Positions 50,906-59,676 of a stretch of DNA of 64,000 nt are shown in pieces. This DNA comes from CSSed11-175R1 sp041685735. GTDB taxonomy: Bacteria; Actinomycetota; Nitriliruptoria; Nitriliruptorales; Nitriliruptoraceae. Position 1 is the first letter of the stretch. Each line of letters begins with the position of its first letter. Position numbers and translations under genes: made by a program. The notes beneath the pieces were generated by a model. It was not told the DNA's origin and did no database searches. It saw only the letters and a list, made by a program, of their open reading frames with translations. The stretch is taken from positions 1 to 64,000 of the forward strand of contig JAWLFE010000006.1 in the NCBI GenBank assembly GCA_041685735.1, in the 5' to 3' direction.

Positions 50906-52029
50906 CCCGCCCCGCGGAGGCCACTGACACCGACCACACGGCGGCCAAGGTGTCGGTCCGCCCGATGCGTGATGGTGAGCAGGCCCAGGTTCGTGCGGTC
51001 GCGAGCCGGGCGTTCGACACCTTCGACCGGCTGCTGTTCTCCACCCGCGGACGTGAGTCGCTCGTCGCGGTCGATGGCGAGAACCGGATCCTCGGTGGCG
51101 TGGTGCTGCACGCGACCTCGCCGGGGAGGCTGGGACGGTTGGGGATCGTGCACTTCATCTTCGCCGACCCCGACGTGCGGATCCCGGGCATCGGGACCAA
51201 GCTGCGGGACGCCGCGGACGTTCGGTTCGATGAGCTCGGGTGCACGGAGACCTCCGCAAGGATCGACGTGACCAACTCCGCATCGCAGGCGCTGCACCGC
51301 GCCGGCGGCTACCGCGCCACCACCGTCGGCCAGCACGTGCGGCGTTGGGGTTGGCGGCTGCCGATGCGCTGGTGGCAGGCCGGCACGGGCTTCGACCCCG
51401 GGATGCAACTGTGGCTCCGTCCCGCACCACCGGGCCACACGACCCCACCATCGGGGCGGGAGCTCACCATCACCGCGGCCCTCAACCTGCTGCTGCTCGG
51501 GATCGTCGCGTGGCGGGCACCTCGTGCCGATGCCGATGCACTGACCGTTGCAGTGACCCTCGCCGCGACCGTCGCGATCTTCCTCGGCGCTCGCGAAGGC
51601 GCCATCCGGCTCGCCGCCAGACGCCAGGGACTGCGGCTCGGGCATGTGCCCTGGACCAACGGGATCGGCCTGGCTGGCCTGCTCGCCGCCGCGTTCGGCG
51701 TGTGGTTCCCGCTGACCGGCTCGTCGAGCTCGCAACGGACCGGCTGGCGGCACGACCACGACGCGCCGGCACGTGGCCGGGCCCATCTCGCCGGTGCGCT
51801 CGTGGTCGCCGCCCTGGCCTGGACGGTCGTGTCCGTGGAGCCGACCCGCGACTGGGTCGCCTGGGGCGAGGTCCGACGTGCAGCGGTGATGCTGGCGCTG
51901 TTCGACCTCGTGCTTGGCTTCCCACCCATGATCGGCACCGCCGCCCGACACATCCGTGAGTGGTCGCCAACGGCCTGGGCCGCCATCGTGGTGCTCGGCA
52001 TCGGCCCGCTGTTGACCACCCTGCTATGA
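50902..52029 (+). CDS. GNAT-like acetyltransferase fused to a polytopic membrane domain
   Basis: A 375-residue protein. The N-terminal 160 residues look like a GNAT fold (VSVRPMRDGEQAQVRAVASRAF; IPGIGTKLRDAADVRFDELG in the acetyl-CoA-binding region; VTNSASQALHRAGGYRATTV). From about residue 180 it becomes a membrane domain with five or six helices (LTITAALNLLLLGIVAW, VTLAATVAIFLGAREGAI, WTNGIGLAGLLAAAFGVWFP, LAGALVVAALAWTVV, MLALFDLVLGFPPMIG, and a terminal AIVVLGIGPLLTTLL). The combination is unusual; function unknown. Translationally coupled to the 62-residue membrane protein, and followed by a TetR regulator. Confidence 0.85.
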   Translation: MTRPAEATDTDHTAAKVSVRPMRDGEQAQVRAVASRAFDTFDRLLFSTRGRESLVAVDGENRILGGVVLHATSPGRLGRLGIVHFIFADPDVRIPGIGTKLRDAADVRFDELGCTETSARIDVTNSASQALHRAGGYRATTVGQHVRRWGWRLPMRWWQAGTGFDPGMQLWLRPAPPGHTTPPSGRELTITAALNLLLLGIVAWRAPRADADALTVAVTLAATVAIFLGAREGAIRLAARRQGLRLGHVPWTNGIGLAGLLAAAFGVWFPLTGSSSSQRTGWRHDHDAPARGRAHLAGALVVAALAWTVVSVEPTRDWVAWGEVRRAAVMLALFDLVLGFPPMIGTAARHIREWSPTAWAAIVVLGIGPLLTTLL

Positions 52030-52111
52030 ACCTCCAACCGAGGCCACAACCGAGCCACTTGGCGATCACCCGCCACACCCCCGACGTTCCCCAGGACCGA
52101 CAGGACCATCG

Positions 52112-52723
52112 ATGGCACGCACCCGGGCCGCGCGCGGCGACGGCGACCGGCTACGCGGCGAACTGCTGGACGCAGCCGAACACCTTCTCAACGAGACCGG
52201 GGACGAACGCGCCGTGACCATCCGCGCCATCGTCGACCGGGTCGGTGTGACCCCGCCATCCCTCTATCGCCACTTCGACTCCAAGGAAGACCTCGTCCTC
52301 GCCGCCGTGGCACGACGCTTCGGCGCGCTCGCCCAGGCGATCGGCGAAGGCGCCGGTCCCCCCGCCGAACGCGGCGACGCCGCCGGCGCGCTGCGAGGCG
52401 GCTGCCTCGGCTACCTGCGTTGGGCGCAGGATGAACCCGGCGGCTACGCCCTGCTGTTCACCAGCCGCCGTGAGACGCTCACCACCCCGAGCGGCCCATC
52501 CGGGACGGAGGCGTTCGACGCGCTGACCGGCGGCATCGCCGCCTGCCAGCAGGCCGGCGTCGCCCGCGACGGTGACCCGCACCGCATGGCGATGCTCGTC
52601 TGGGCAGGCCTCCACGGCCTCGCAAGCTTGACCACCACCCGGCCCACCATCGACTGGCCCCCGCTCGAGGAGCTCGTCGATGACCTACTGGCCGGGCAGG
52701 TCGGAGTCCCTCGACCGGGGTGA
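52112..52723 (+). CDS. TetR family transcriptional regulator
   Basis: A 203-residue regulator. N-terminal TetR helix-turn-helix: LLDAAEHLLNETGDERAVTIRAIVDRVGVTPPSLYRHFDSKEDLVLA (helix 2-turn-helix 3 ends SLYRHFDSK). The C-terminal ligand domain is of the WHG/TetR_C type (GGYALLFTSRRE, MLVWAGLHGLASLTTT). It lies downstream of the small membrane protein and GNAT-membrane fusion, 82 bases after the latter, and is probably the operon's own repressor acting at 50657-50684. Confidence 0.93.
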   Translation: MARTRAARGDGDRLRGELLDAAEHLLNETGDERAVTIRAIVDRVGVTPPSLYRHFDSKEDLVLAAVARRFGALAQAIGEGAGPPAERGDAAGALRGGCLGYLRWAQDEPGGYALLFTSRRETLTTPSGPSGTEAFDALTGGIAACQQAGVARDGDPHRMAMLVWAGLHGLASLTTTRPTIDWPPLEELVDDLLAGQVGVPRPG

Positions 52724-52762
52724 CCCCCGGCCCGTAAGGGACCAGCCTGCACACGATCGACC

Positions 52763-53083
52763 GTGCGTCGCCAACGACCAGATCACGACCTGGCAGCCGG
52801 GTTCGTGACCGCATCCGGGGTCGTGATCGGCCACGGGTCGGGTCCCCAGGGCCGGTGCGGACTCGGACCGGGGCAGCTCGGCCTGGGGTTCCCCGCCCCG
52901 GTGCCGGTCTACGAGCAGCTCGCCGAAGAGCTTCGTGGCGCCGAGAGCCCGGACGGTCGGATCGGCGGCCCGGCAGTGCAGGGTGCACCCCGCACGATCT
53001 GGGCGTCGTGGATCGACACCGAACGGGAAGAGATGAACCGCCACGAGGATGCCGAACTCTGGACTCGCCACACCACCGGATGA
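52763..53083 (+). CDS. Hypothetical protein
   Basis: A 106-residue frame from a GTG at 52763. The C-terminal half has clearly coding character (LGFPAPVPVYEQLAEELRG, then TIWASWIDTEREEMNRHEDA) and ends three bases before the stop of the convergent DUF1697 gene. The N-terminal 40 residues are less certain; another GTG in frame lies about 15 codons further on. No domain recognised; small, soluble, acidic. Confidence 0.5.
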   Translation: MRRQRPDHDLAAGFVTASGVVIGHGSGPQGRCGLGPGQLGLGFPAPVPVYEQLAEELRGAESPDGRIGGPAVQGAPRTIWASWIDTEREEMNRHEDAELWTRHTTG

Positions 53084-53085
53084 GG

Positions 53086-53661
53086 TCAGCCGCGCGGCTC
53101 CGGTGCAGGTCTGACGTGGAGCCGGGACACCGTGTTGAAGGTCCGGGTGGTCCCCCGACCGAGCGCACGCTCGACCGCCTTGACGTCAAGCGCGCTCGTC
53201 GAGATCCCCCCAGCCGGCAGCCAGTACCACTCGCGCCCGACGACCGCCAGCCGGTCCTGCGCGGAGGCGTGCGTCATCGCCTCCGCCACCGCGCTCGGGT
53301 TGGGCTGGTCGCGCAGGAACGTCACCTGCAGCTTGCCGTCGGTTGCGTCGATCACCTCGGCTGGGAACGGCCCGAACGCCACCACCCGTGCGAGCTGATC
53401 GACCGTACGGACGAACACGTCGACGTCGAACCCGAGCGCCGCCTGCAGCGTTCCTTCGATCCGCGGCTCGAGCCCGGCGGTCTCGTGTGTGGCGAAGGTC
53501 ACGTTGCCGCTGGCGAGGAAGGTTCCGACCCCGGCGAACCCGAGCGCCTCGAAGGGTGCGCACAGCTGCGCCTTGGTGACGCGGCGGCCGCCGACGTTGA
53601 TCCCACGCAGGAACGCGACGTGCCGCGTGGTGGCTTCCTGGGTCCCGGACCGTGCCATCAT
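53086..53661 (-). CDS. DUF1697 family protein
   Basis: A 191-residue cytosolic protein. The N-terminal signature HVAFLRGINVGGRRVTKAQ, followed by FAGVGTFLASGNVTF, is typical of DUF1697, an alpha/beta family of unknown function. The C-terminus contains the expected YWLPAGGISTSALDVKAVER block. Its start overlaps the stop of the upstream acetyltransferase gene (ATGA), so they form a two-gene operon. Confidence 0.92.
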   Translation of the reverse strand: MMARSGTQEATTRHVAFLRGINVGGRRVTKAQLCAPFEALGFAGVGTFLASGNVTFATHETAGLEPRIEGTLQAALGFDVDVFVRTVDQLARVVAFGPFPAEVIDATDGKLQVTFLRDQPNPSAVAEAMTHASAQDRLAVVGREWYWLPAGGISTSALDVKAVERALGRGTTRTFNTVSRLHVRPAPEPRG

Positions 53662-54134
53662 CCCTCCAGCTCGCGGAAGTAGTACAGCGAACGCTCGGCC
53701 GACCCGGGCTCGGTCACGGCGAACCCGTGCCGTGCGTAGAACCGTCGGGCCGCGACATCGCCCTCATCGACGTTGATCTCGGCCAACGACACCGACCGTT
53801 CGCCAGCTTCGGTCAGCAGCCGATCGACCACCTGCGAGCCGATCCCGCGGCCCCGAAGGCTCGGGACGACGCAGAGCTCGTCGAGCAACGCCACCGGTCC
53901 CGGGTACCACACGTTGGGCCGCAAGGTCAGCAGCGCCACGGAGACCGCCGGTGTCCCCGACAGGATCGCGAACGTCGCCTCCCCCACGAGCAGGTCGCGC
54001 AGGCGGCCGGCAAGGATGTCGACGCCGGGGGTGGGCGTGTCGAACTCGATGTTGAAGTCGTGCAGCAGCCGGGCAAGTTCAGCAGCGTCGCCAGCCGTCG
54101 CCAACCGCGGCTGCCAGTCAGCATCCGAGGTCAC
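53658..54134 (-). CDS. GNAT family N-acetyltransferase
   Basis: A 158-residue GNAT enzyme. Substrate region: LARLLHDFNIEFDTPTPG. Acetyl-CoA pyrophosphate loop: VVPSLRGRGIGSQVVDRLL (the R-x-x-G-x-G/A motif). C-terminal strand: AARRFYARHGFAV. GTG 54134 is chosen for the GAGGTGG site six bases upstream. First gene of an operon with DUF1697. The 292 bases upstream (54135-54426) show no other gene. Confidence 0.93.
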   Translation of the reverse strand: MTSDADWQPRLATAGDAAELARLLHDFNIEFDTPTPGVDILAGRLRDLLVGEATFAILSGTPAVSVALLTLRPNVWYPGPVALLDELCVVPSLRGRGIGSQVVDRLLTEAGERSVSLAEINVDEGDVAARRFYARHGFAVTEPGSAERSLYYFRELEG

Positions 54135-54426
54135 GCACCACCTCTCTCTCGATAGGCCCGACACCGAGCAGAACCGATACACACGGCCATCGTGCGGCGC
54201 AGGGCTCGTGCACCCATCAGCGGCGGCCCCGCGTCGGCGGTGACCGCCACCGACCGGTCGTCGGGCGCCTGCCTTGACGACAGTGTCTCGTACTCCGGAC
54301 CTATCCGGGAGGGCCTGCCCGACCCACCGGGCACGGTCCATCTCGCCCCGCGGCACGACACCGTGCCACCATGCTGTTCCCGAACGGCTGGGCCGTGCGC
54401 GCCGAGTCCGGGTGCGACTGGCCGTC

Positions 54427-55482
54427 TCAACGTCCAGGGATGAGCACGAGCTTCCCGACGTGATCGGCGGCGACGAACTCCTCCTGTGCCCGGTGGATCT
54501 CGGTCAGGGGGTAGGTGCAAGCGATGGGTGGGGCCAGGTGTCCGGCACGGGCATCGTCGACGAGCCGCCGGAACTGCGACGGCGTGTGCATGGTGGAACC
54601 GATCAGCGCCCGCCGCTGCAGGTAGAGCACCCGCAGATCGATCTCGACGACCGGGCCCGCAACGGCACCGCAGGTGACCAGCCGCCCGCCCGTGCCCAGG
54701 GCCCCCAACAGCCCGCCGAAGGACGGGCCTCCGACCACGTCGGCGATGACGGCGAACGGTCCGGCCTCCGCGAGCTGGTCTGGCAACGGGGCAGCGTCAC
54801 GCAGGACGACCGAGGACGCCCCGGCCCGCCGCACGGCATCGGCCGCCCGCCGGGTGGTCATCGCGACCACCTCCGCGCCCCGCGCGGCCGCGAGCTGTAC
54901 GAGCGCGACCCCGACGCCGCCGGATGCGCCGGTGACCAGCACCCGTTCGCCGGACGTGACACCGGCACGCTCCAGCATCCCGGTCGCCGTGCCGTACGCG
55001 ATGGGGAGGCACGCCAACTGCTCGTCGGACAGGGGCGAGTCGGTGACGTCGTGGATCTGCTCGACCGGAACACACAGGTACTCGGCGAAGGCACCATCCA
55101 CCTCGGAGCCAAGCACACCCTCGATCGGGCGCTCGTAGGGAGCGTCGCCCGGACCGTAGATGATCGGATCCACCAGCACACGGCGACCGAGCAGCGCGGC
55201 CGGGGCACCGGCACCGAGCTCCACGACCCGGCCAACCGCGTCACCCCCCTGGATGCGAGGAAACGTGATCGGCACGCCCTGCCAACCGGCAACGGCGTCG
55301 GGATCATCGGGCCGTCCGTAGGCACCCTGACGGGTCCATAGATCGGTGTTGTTCACCCCTGCCGCAGCGAGCTCGACGCGTACCTGCCCAGCCGCGGGTC
55401 GAGGCACCGACACGTCATCGCGCAGCTCCAGTGCCTCCGGTCCACCATGCGCGACCAGGACCCCCGCCATCATCGTCGCCAC
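54427..55482 (-). CDS. Zinc-type alcohol dehydrogenase-like (MDR) oxidoreductase
   Basis: About 351 residues, medium-chain dehydrogenase/reductase fold of the quinone oxidoreductase branch. GroES-like N-terminus (AAAGVNNTDLWTRQGAYG; FPRIQGGDAVGRVVELGAG) and NADPH-binding Rossmann domain (VLVTGASGGVGVALVQLA). It lacks the catalytic zinc Cys/His set, which fits the quinone/enoyl reductase subfamily. The GTG at 55482 has an AGG site five bases upstream; ATGs at 55473 and 55470 are alternatives. On the same strand and just downstream of the TetR gene, so possibly in its regulon. Confidence 0.92.
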   Translation of the reverse strand: MATMMAGVLVAHGGPEALELRDDVSVPRPAAGQVRVELAAAGVNNTDLWTRQGAYGRPDDPDAVAGWQGVPITFPRIQGGDAVGRVVELGAGAPAALLGRRVLVDPIIYGPGDAPYERPIEGVLGSEVDGAFAEYLCVPVEQIHDVTDSPLSDEQLACLPIAYGTATGMLERAGVTSGERVLVTGASGGVGVALVQLAAARGAEVVAMTTRRAADAVRRAGASSVVLRDAAPLPDQLAEAGPFAVIADVVGGPSFGGLLGALGTGGRLVTCGAVAGPVVEIDLRVLYLQRRALIGSTMHTPSQFRRLVDDARAGHLAPPIACTYPLTEIHRAQEEFVAADHVGKLVLIPGR

Positions 55483-55545
55483 GCGTGCCTCCCCGCTCAT
55501 CCAGCAACCCAGCCTACGGGCGGTTGGTTCGGTCGGTGGATCCGC

Positions 55546-56169
55546 CTACCCGTAGGCCGCGAGGGTCGCGGTCGCGAGGGTGACCACATCGTCGACCCGG
55601 ACGCGTTCATCCTCCGGTGTGTCGGCAGCGAGGACGTGTTCGTGTATGGCTGCGTCGACGGCTACCACGAGCGCATGACCGCGTCGTTGTGCCACCGGAG
55701 GGTCAACCCCCCGTGCGGCCAGTAGTGCCGCGACCGCCGCCGAGAGGTCATCGCGGACCCGGTCGAGGACCGCGACCAGCTCAGGGGTCCGTGGCGCGGC
55801 CTGATACAGCACCGTGTGCAGCGCGCCCGGGCGGTTCACGTCCACCGCCACCTCGATGATCCTGCGGACGAACCGGGTGGGCTCGGCGGGCGCGTCTTCG
55901 AGTGCGGCCTGCAGCTGCGCCTGTGCCCCGGCGAGGTGGCGCTCCGCGAGTGCGAGCAGCAACGCGTCCTTGTCCGCGAAGTACTGGTAGAGCGTGCCGA
56001 TCGAGACGCCGGCGCGGGCCGCGATCTCGTTGGTCGTCGCGGCGTAGCCCCGTTCGGCGAAGACCTGAGCAGCCGCCTCGAGCACGAAGGACACCGTCGC
56101 GCGTGAGCGGGCTTGCCGGGGCGAGCGACGCTGTTGAGTCGGCTTCTGGCGCGAGCGAGGCGCAGGCAC
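55546..56169 (-). CDS. TetR family transcriptional regulator
   Basis: A 207-residue regulator with a basic leader and helix-turn-helix AAAQVFAERGYAATTNEIAA, then RAGVSIGTLYQYFADKDALL. GTG 56169 is chosen for the AGGA site upstream. The C-terminal ligand domain is alanine-rich. A perfect 6-bp-arm palindrome (56196-56212) lies in the divergent gap to the SRPBCC gene and is the likely binding site for repression of both genes. Confidence 0.93.
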   Translation of the reverse strand: MPAPRSRQKPTQQRRSPRQARSRATVSFVLEAAAQVFAERGYAATTNEIAARAGVSIGTLYQYFADKDALLLALAERHLAGAQAQLQAALEDAPAEPTRFVRRIIEVAVDVNRPGALHTVLYQAAPRTPELVAVLDRVRDDLSAAVAALLAARGVDPPVAQRRGHALVVAVDAAIHEHVLAADTPEDERVRVDDVVTLATATLAAYG

Positions 56170-56195
56170 GGGGGTCCTGGAACGCGAGTAGAGAA

Positions 56196-56212
56196 CCTGA
56201 GTGTTGCTCAGG
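56196..56212. promoter_or_regulatory. Palindromic TetR-type operator
   Basis: CCTGAG-TGTTG-CTCAGG, a perfect 6-bp inverted repeat with a five-base centre, in the 86-bp divergent region between the TetR gene (start 56169) and the SRPBCC gene (start 56256). The form TGAG-N5-CTCA is common for TetR dimers. The position supports autoregulation and control of the SRPBCC gene. Confidence 0.7.
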
Positions 56213-56255
56213 ATACTGGGTCGTGACGTAACTCCCACCAGATCGGATCCCGGCC

Positions 56256-56798
56256 ATGGATGCGCTGACCCTGACCCGAACCACCGACCTCGACGCCCCC
56301 GCAGCTGCGGTGTGGGACGCGGTCTGCACCCCCGCAGCCTTCCGCACGGTCACCCGCGGGCTGCTGCGCTATCCACCGATCGCACGCCGCGCCGATGCTT
56401 GGCGGGAAGGCGAGACCGTGTCAGGCCGGCTGTGGCTGTTCGGGGTGCTCCCGCTCACCCGGCACACCATCCGTGTCGCGCGCATCGATACGGCACAGCT
56501 GACCCTCACCAGCGACGAACACGGCGGGCCGATCCACTCCTGGATCCATGACATCGTGCTCGAACCCCTCGACGATCACCGCACGCGTTACACCGACCGT
56601 GTGACCATCGAGGCAGGCTCCGTCACCCTGCCGATCACCGCCTTCGCATGGCTGTTCTACCGGGTTCGCCAGGCGCGCTGGCGTCAGCTCGCTCCGACAC
56701 TCGACACTCCCGGGTCCGGGGTGTCAGACGGCGCTGCCCCGGAGGGCGGCGGCTGCATGCCGCCACCCCCGGACCATGCTCAGGTCATCCGTCGATGA
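56256..56798 (+). CDS. SRPBCC family protein
   Basis: A 180-residue START/Bet v1-like fold, recognised from TTDLDAPAAAVWDAVCTPAAF at the start, then the strand pattern ending HSWIHDIVLEPLDD, TRYTDRVTIEAG, and the C-terminal helix AFAWLFYRVRQARW. The fold binds hydrophobic ligands. The last 25 residues are low complexity (PEGGGCMPPPPDHAQ) and overlap the convergent SLH gene by 14 bases. Divergent from, and probably repressed by, the TetR regulator. Confidence 0.88.
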   Translation: MDALTLTRTTDLDAPAAAVWDAVCTPAAFRTVTRGLLRYPPIARRADAWREGETVSGRLWLFGVLPLTRHTIRVARIDTAQLTLTSDEHGGPIHSWIHDIVLEPLDDHRTRYTDRVTIEAGSVTLPITAFAWLFYRVRQARWRQLAPTLDTPGSGVSDGAAPEGGGCMPPPPDHAQVIRR

Positions 56799-58230
56799 TG
56801 GCTGCACCTTCAACGACGAGGAGATCCAGCAGTCGCGCGACGAACGTGGCCATCTGGTCGCGGCGCAGTTCCGCGGTGGGGTTGAAGCTCTCGTCACCGA
56901 CGCCGGTGGTCAGTCCAGCGAGCGCCGCCGCGTTGATGGCGGACTCGTGGGTGGTGGCGTCGTCGTCGCTGAAGTAATCGTGCGGGGCCTCGAGTTGGGG
57001 ACCGCCGGCGAACCCGAACGTGCGCACCAACAGCGCGGCCATCTGGGCCCGACTCACCGGCAGGCCGGGGCCGAAGGTGTCGTCACCACGGCCGACGAGG
57101 ATCCCGAGCTCGGCGAGCTGATCGATCTCGCGCGCGTGGGTGGTCCCGGCCACGTCGGTGAACGCCGACGCGGGCTGTTCCGGAAGGTCTTCACCGATGG
57201 TGGTCAGGGTTCGGGCGAGCATCGAGGCCATCTGGCCTCGCGTGATCGTGGCGGCAGGCTGATAGGTCGTGGCCGTGGCCCCCTGAACGATGTCTCTCCA
57301 AGCGATGCAGTCGATCGCTTCCGCATGCACGTTGGTCGCGTCGACATCCGTGAAGTCCGCGTCGGGCACCTGGGTCGGTGCGCAACCTGCGGCGATCTGG
57401 CGTTCGGCGGGTACCGGCGTTGGGGCGAGCGTGACGGGGTACTCTCGCAGGCCACTGAGCCCGGCCTGATCCCACGCAACGAGGACCGCGCCGAACTGCT
57501 CGGTGAGCGACACATACGGAACGGTCACATCGAAGGCCGTGCGCCCGTCGACGCCGTCGAGTGCTGCCTGAGCTGCTCCGAGCAGGCGTCCGTCACCGTC
57601 GAGGACCTCGATCGAGAAGGCATCCACGTTCGTGCTGCCACCGAGCCGCGCAGCGAACGAGCCGGCGTAGGACGGTGTGTCGACGGAGACCGGAGCAAGG
57701 ACACCCGTCCCGTCGAAGTAGGAGCGATCCACCGGAGGCGTGATGTCGAGGCCCTCGGCCGAGAACAACGTCGTCGGTTGCCCATCGAGCTCCAGAGCCA
57801 CCCCATCGACCGTCGCGAACTGTGTCAGCGTGAACACCAGCTGGGCGAGTCGCGACAGCATCGTCGCACTGCCCCCACCCTCCGCGAAGTCGCCCGAGAG
57901 ATCGACGGTCGCAAGTCCGTCATCGATGGCGATGCCGTGGAGCGTGACCCCATCGGGGATCTCTGAGCCGAGCGAGGGGCCCGAGTCGGCCTCGGCCTCG
58001 GTCGGTCCCTGGAGCAGCGAGAGCAGCGCGGCCTCGGCGATCGCGACGGTGTCGTCGACCTCACGATGCACTGGGACCAGGAACGGCCCATCATCGTCCA
58101 ACTGATCGAGCATCAGGTAGATGGCGACGGTCGAGGAGGTGGTGTCCTCGTGTTCCGTCGCACCGCTGATGCCGGGGAGAAGCGCAAAGGTGAGTGCCAT
58201 GATCGCGGTCAGCGCGAGGATCCGCCGCAT
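56785..58230 (-). CDS. Secreted GerMN - Gmad2 - SLH protein
   Basis: A 481-residue exported protein. A signal peptide (ILALTAIMALTFALLPGISGA) is followed by a GerMN domain (about 33-165; VAIAEAALLSLLQGPTEAE, VTLHGIAIDDGLATVDLSGDF, LVFTLTQFATVDGVAL), a Gmad2 immunoglobulin-like domain (about 185-275; VDAFSIEVLDGDG), and three SLH repeats with R-x-QMA motifs (TRGQMASML, SRAQMAALL, RRDQMATFV). GerMN/Gmad2 are known from spore germination proteins, yet here they are joined to a wall anchor in a non-spore-forming type of bacterium. Same SLH type as the protein at 708-2336. Confidence 0.9.
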   Translation of the reverse strand: MRRILALTAIMALTFALLPGISGATEHEDTTSSTVAIYLMLDQLDDDGPFLVPVHREVDDTVAIAEAALLSLLQGPTEAEADSGPSLGSEIPDGVTLHGIAIDDGLATVDLSGDFAEGGGSATMLSRLAQLVFTLTQFATVDGVALELDGQPTTLFSAEGLDITPPVDRSYFDGTGVLAPVSVDTPSYAGSFAARLGGSTNVDAFSIEVLDGDGRLLGAAQAALDGVDGRTAFDVTVPYVSLTEQFGAVLVAWDQAGLSGLREYPVTLAPTPVPAERQIAAGCAPTQVPDADFTDVDATNVHAEAIDCIAWRDIVQGATATTYQPAATITRGQMASMLARTLTTIGEDLPEQPASAFTDVAGTTHAREIDQLAELGILVGRGDDTFGPGLPVSRAQMAALLVRTFGFAGGPQLEAPHDYFSDDDATTHESAINAAALAGLTTGVGDESFNPTAELRRDQMATFVARLLDLLVVEGAAIIDG

Positions 58231-58620
58231 CGGTCGCCCTTTCGATCGAGGTCCCTCGACCCTACGGACGGACGACCCCCGCGCCCAGAGGCCCCGGTCC
58301 CATGCACGGCAGGACGTTCGGCCTCGGGCTCCCCGACGTCGCGGTCAGCTCACATGTATCCGGGGGGACGAGAGGGTCGATCGTCCCGGGGCCGGATGGG
58401 CATCCTCCCCGGGTCGACGAGCACGTGCATCGAGCAGTTCGATGGCCAACCGACTCGGGAGCCGAGGCTGCACTCGCCCACCGACGGGCAGGCGGGTTCG
58501 TCGACCGCCGTTCGTGTCGCCACGTGCCGCTCCAGAGGTCCCGTCTGACGCAAGCGACCGAGAGCACGTGGCGGCACCGTGTTGGCTCATGTGAGGTTCG
58601 CTGACACTACGGTGGCTCCC
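58231..58620. other. Gene-poor divergent interval
   Basis: About 390 bases between the SLH protein (start 58230, minus) and trmO (start 58621, plus). It must hold both promoters. Frames are noise-like; no RNA gene or strong repeat seen. Confidence 0.5.
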
Positions 58621-59037
58621 ATGATCAACGACCTCGACGTGCTTCGCCCGATCGGTCGCGTCGAGTCATCGCTGACCGAGCTCGCGGACGCCCCCAAGCA
58701 GGGTGACGAAAGCGCGTCGGACGCGTGGCTCGCCTTCGACGACGAGGTATCCGAAGGACTCCGCGACCTCGAGCCGGGCTCGGAGATCATCGTGCTCACC
58801 TGGCTCCATCGTGCCAGCCGGGACGTGCTGGTGGTCCATCCTCGGGGAGATCCCGCCAACCCGCAGCGGGGGGTCTTCAGCACCCGTTCGCCGGCCCGGC
58901 CGAACCCCATCGGACTGCACCGGGTCGAGATCGTTGCCGTCGACGGCACCCGCCTTCAGGTCAAGAACCTCGAGGCGATCGACGGGACCCCGATCCTCGA
59001 TGTCAAACCGGTTCGCACTGGAACAGCCAGCTCCTGA
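58621..59037 (+). CDS. trmO: tRNA (N6-threonylcarbamoyladenosine37-N6)-methyltransferase TrmO-like
   Basis: A 138-residue protein consisting of the TsaA/TrmO beta-barrel domain. PIGRVESSLTELADAPKQG at the start, then GSEIIVLTWLHRASRDVL, RGVFSTRSPARPNPIGLHR (the diagnostic RSPxRPNPIG motif that binds SAM), and LEAIDGTPILDVKP at the end. It lacks the C-terminal domain of the longer E. coli protein, as many single-domain homologues do. The ATG at 58621 has a weak ribosome site; a GTG three codons upstream is possible. Confidence 0.92.
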   Translation: MINDLDVLRPIGRVESSLTELADAPKQGDESASDAWLAFDDEVSEGLRDLEPGSEIIVLTWLHRASRDVLVVHPRGDPANPQRGVFSTRSPARPNPIGLHRVEIVAVDGTRLQVKNLEAIDGTPILDVKPVRTGTASS

Positions 59038-59110
59038 CGAAGGCGGTGGCCGTGACCGGCGTCGCCGACCAGAACCGGCCAGTCAACGATCGGCGGTCCC
59101 GACCGCCGCG

Positions 59111-59494
59111 TCAGTGCTCGGTGGGATCGGCCTGCTCGTCCTGCTTGGTCGGGTGCACCGTCCCGGGTTCGTGCTCGGGCGGGGCGTAGGCCGTTGCGAG
59201 CCGGAGGGGGGTCTCGCCGGTGTTGCGGAAATCGTGGTGCACGCCGGCGTGGACGAAGACGAACTCACCGGGGCTGACCGGAGTGGACTCGCCGTCGAGC
59301 ACCGCCTCACCAACACCTTCGACGAAGAACAGCACCTGGTCGTGGTCGGGGTGGGTCTCCGCACCGATCGCCCCACCGGGCGGGATCGTCATGGCGACGA
59401 CCTGCAGATGAGCGCCCGTCTGCAGCACCCGCCGGAAGTCTTCGTTCGCCTTGGTCGCCTTCACGAGGTCGAAGACGTCGTCGTTCGTTGGCAT
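59111..59494 (-). CDS. Cupin domain protein
   Basis: A 127-residue single cupin. Motif 1: GGAIGAETHPDHDQVLFFVEG (His, His, Asp/Gln positions, metal site). Motif 2: PGEFVFVHAGVHHDFRN (His). The C-terminus is acidic and disordered (EHEPGTVHPTKQDEQ). Small cupins of this type bind a divalent metal; the reaction is not predictable. Divergent from the alpha/beta hydrolase at 59677. Confidence 0.92.
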   Translation of the reverse strand: MPTNDDVFDLVKATKANEDFRRVLQTGAHLQVVAMTIPPGGAIGAETHPDHDQVLFFVEGVGEAVLDGESTPVSPGEFVFVHAGVHHDFRNTGETPLRLATAYAPPEHEPGTVHPTKQDEQADPTEH

Positions 59495-59676
59495 CGTGTC
59501 GCCAGTCGCTGGTCGTCTGGGGCGCCCTGGACGATAGCGAGCCCGCGAGAGGTCAGTCAGGGTCTTTGGTCACCACGTGCGGGTCGGAGCTGATCGCTTC
59601 GCACCCGAGATGGAGCCGGAGATCCGTTGCGGAGGTGCTCGACGGCTACAACGGTGCCACCTCCTACCCTCGGGGG

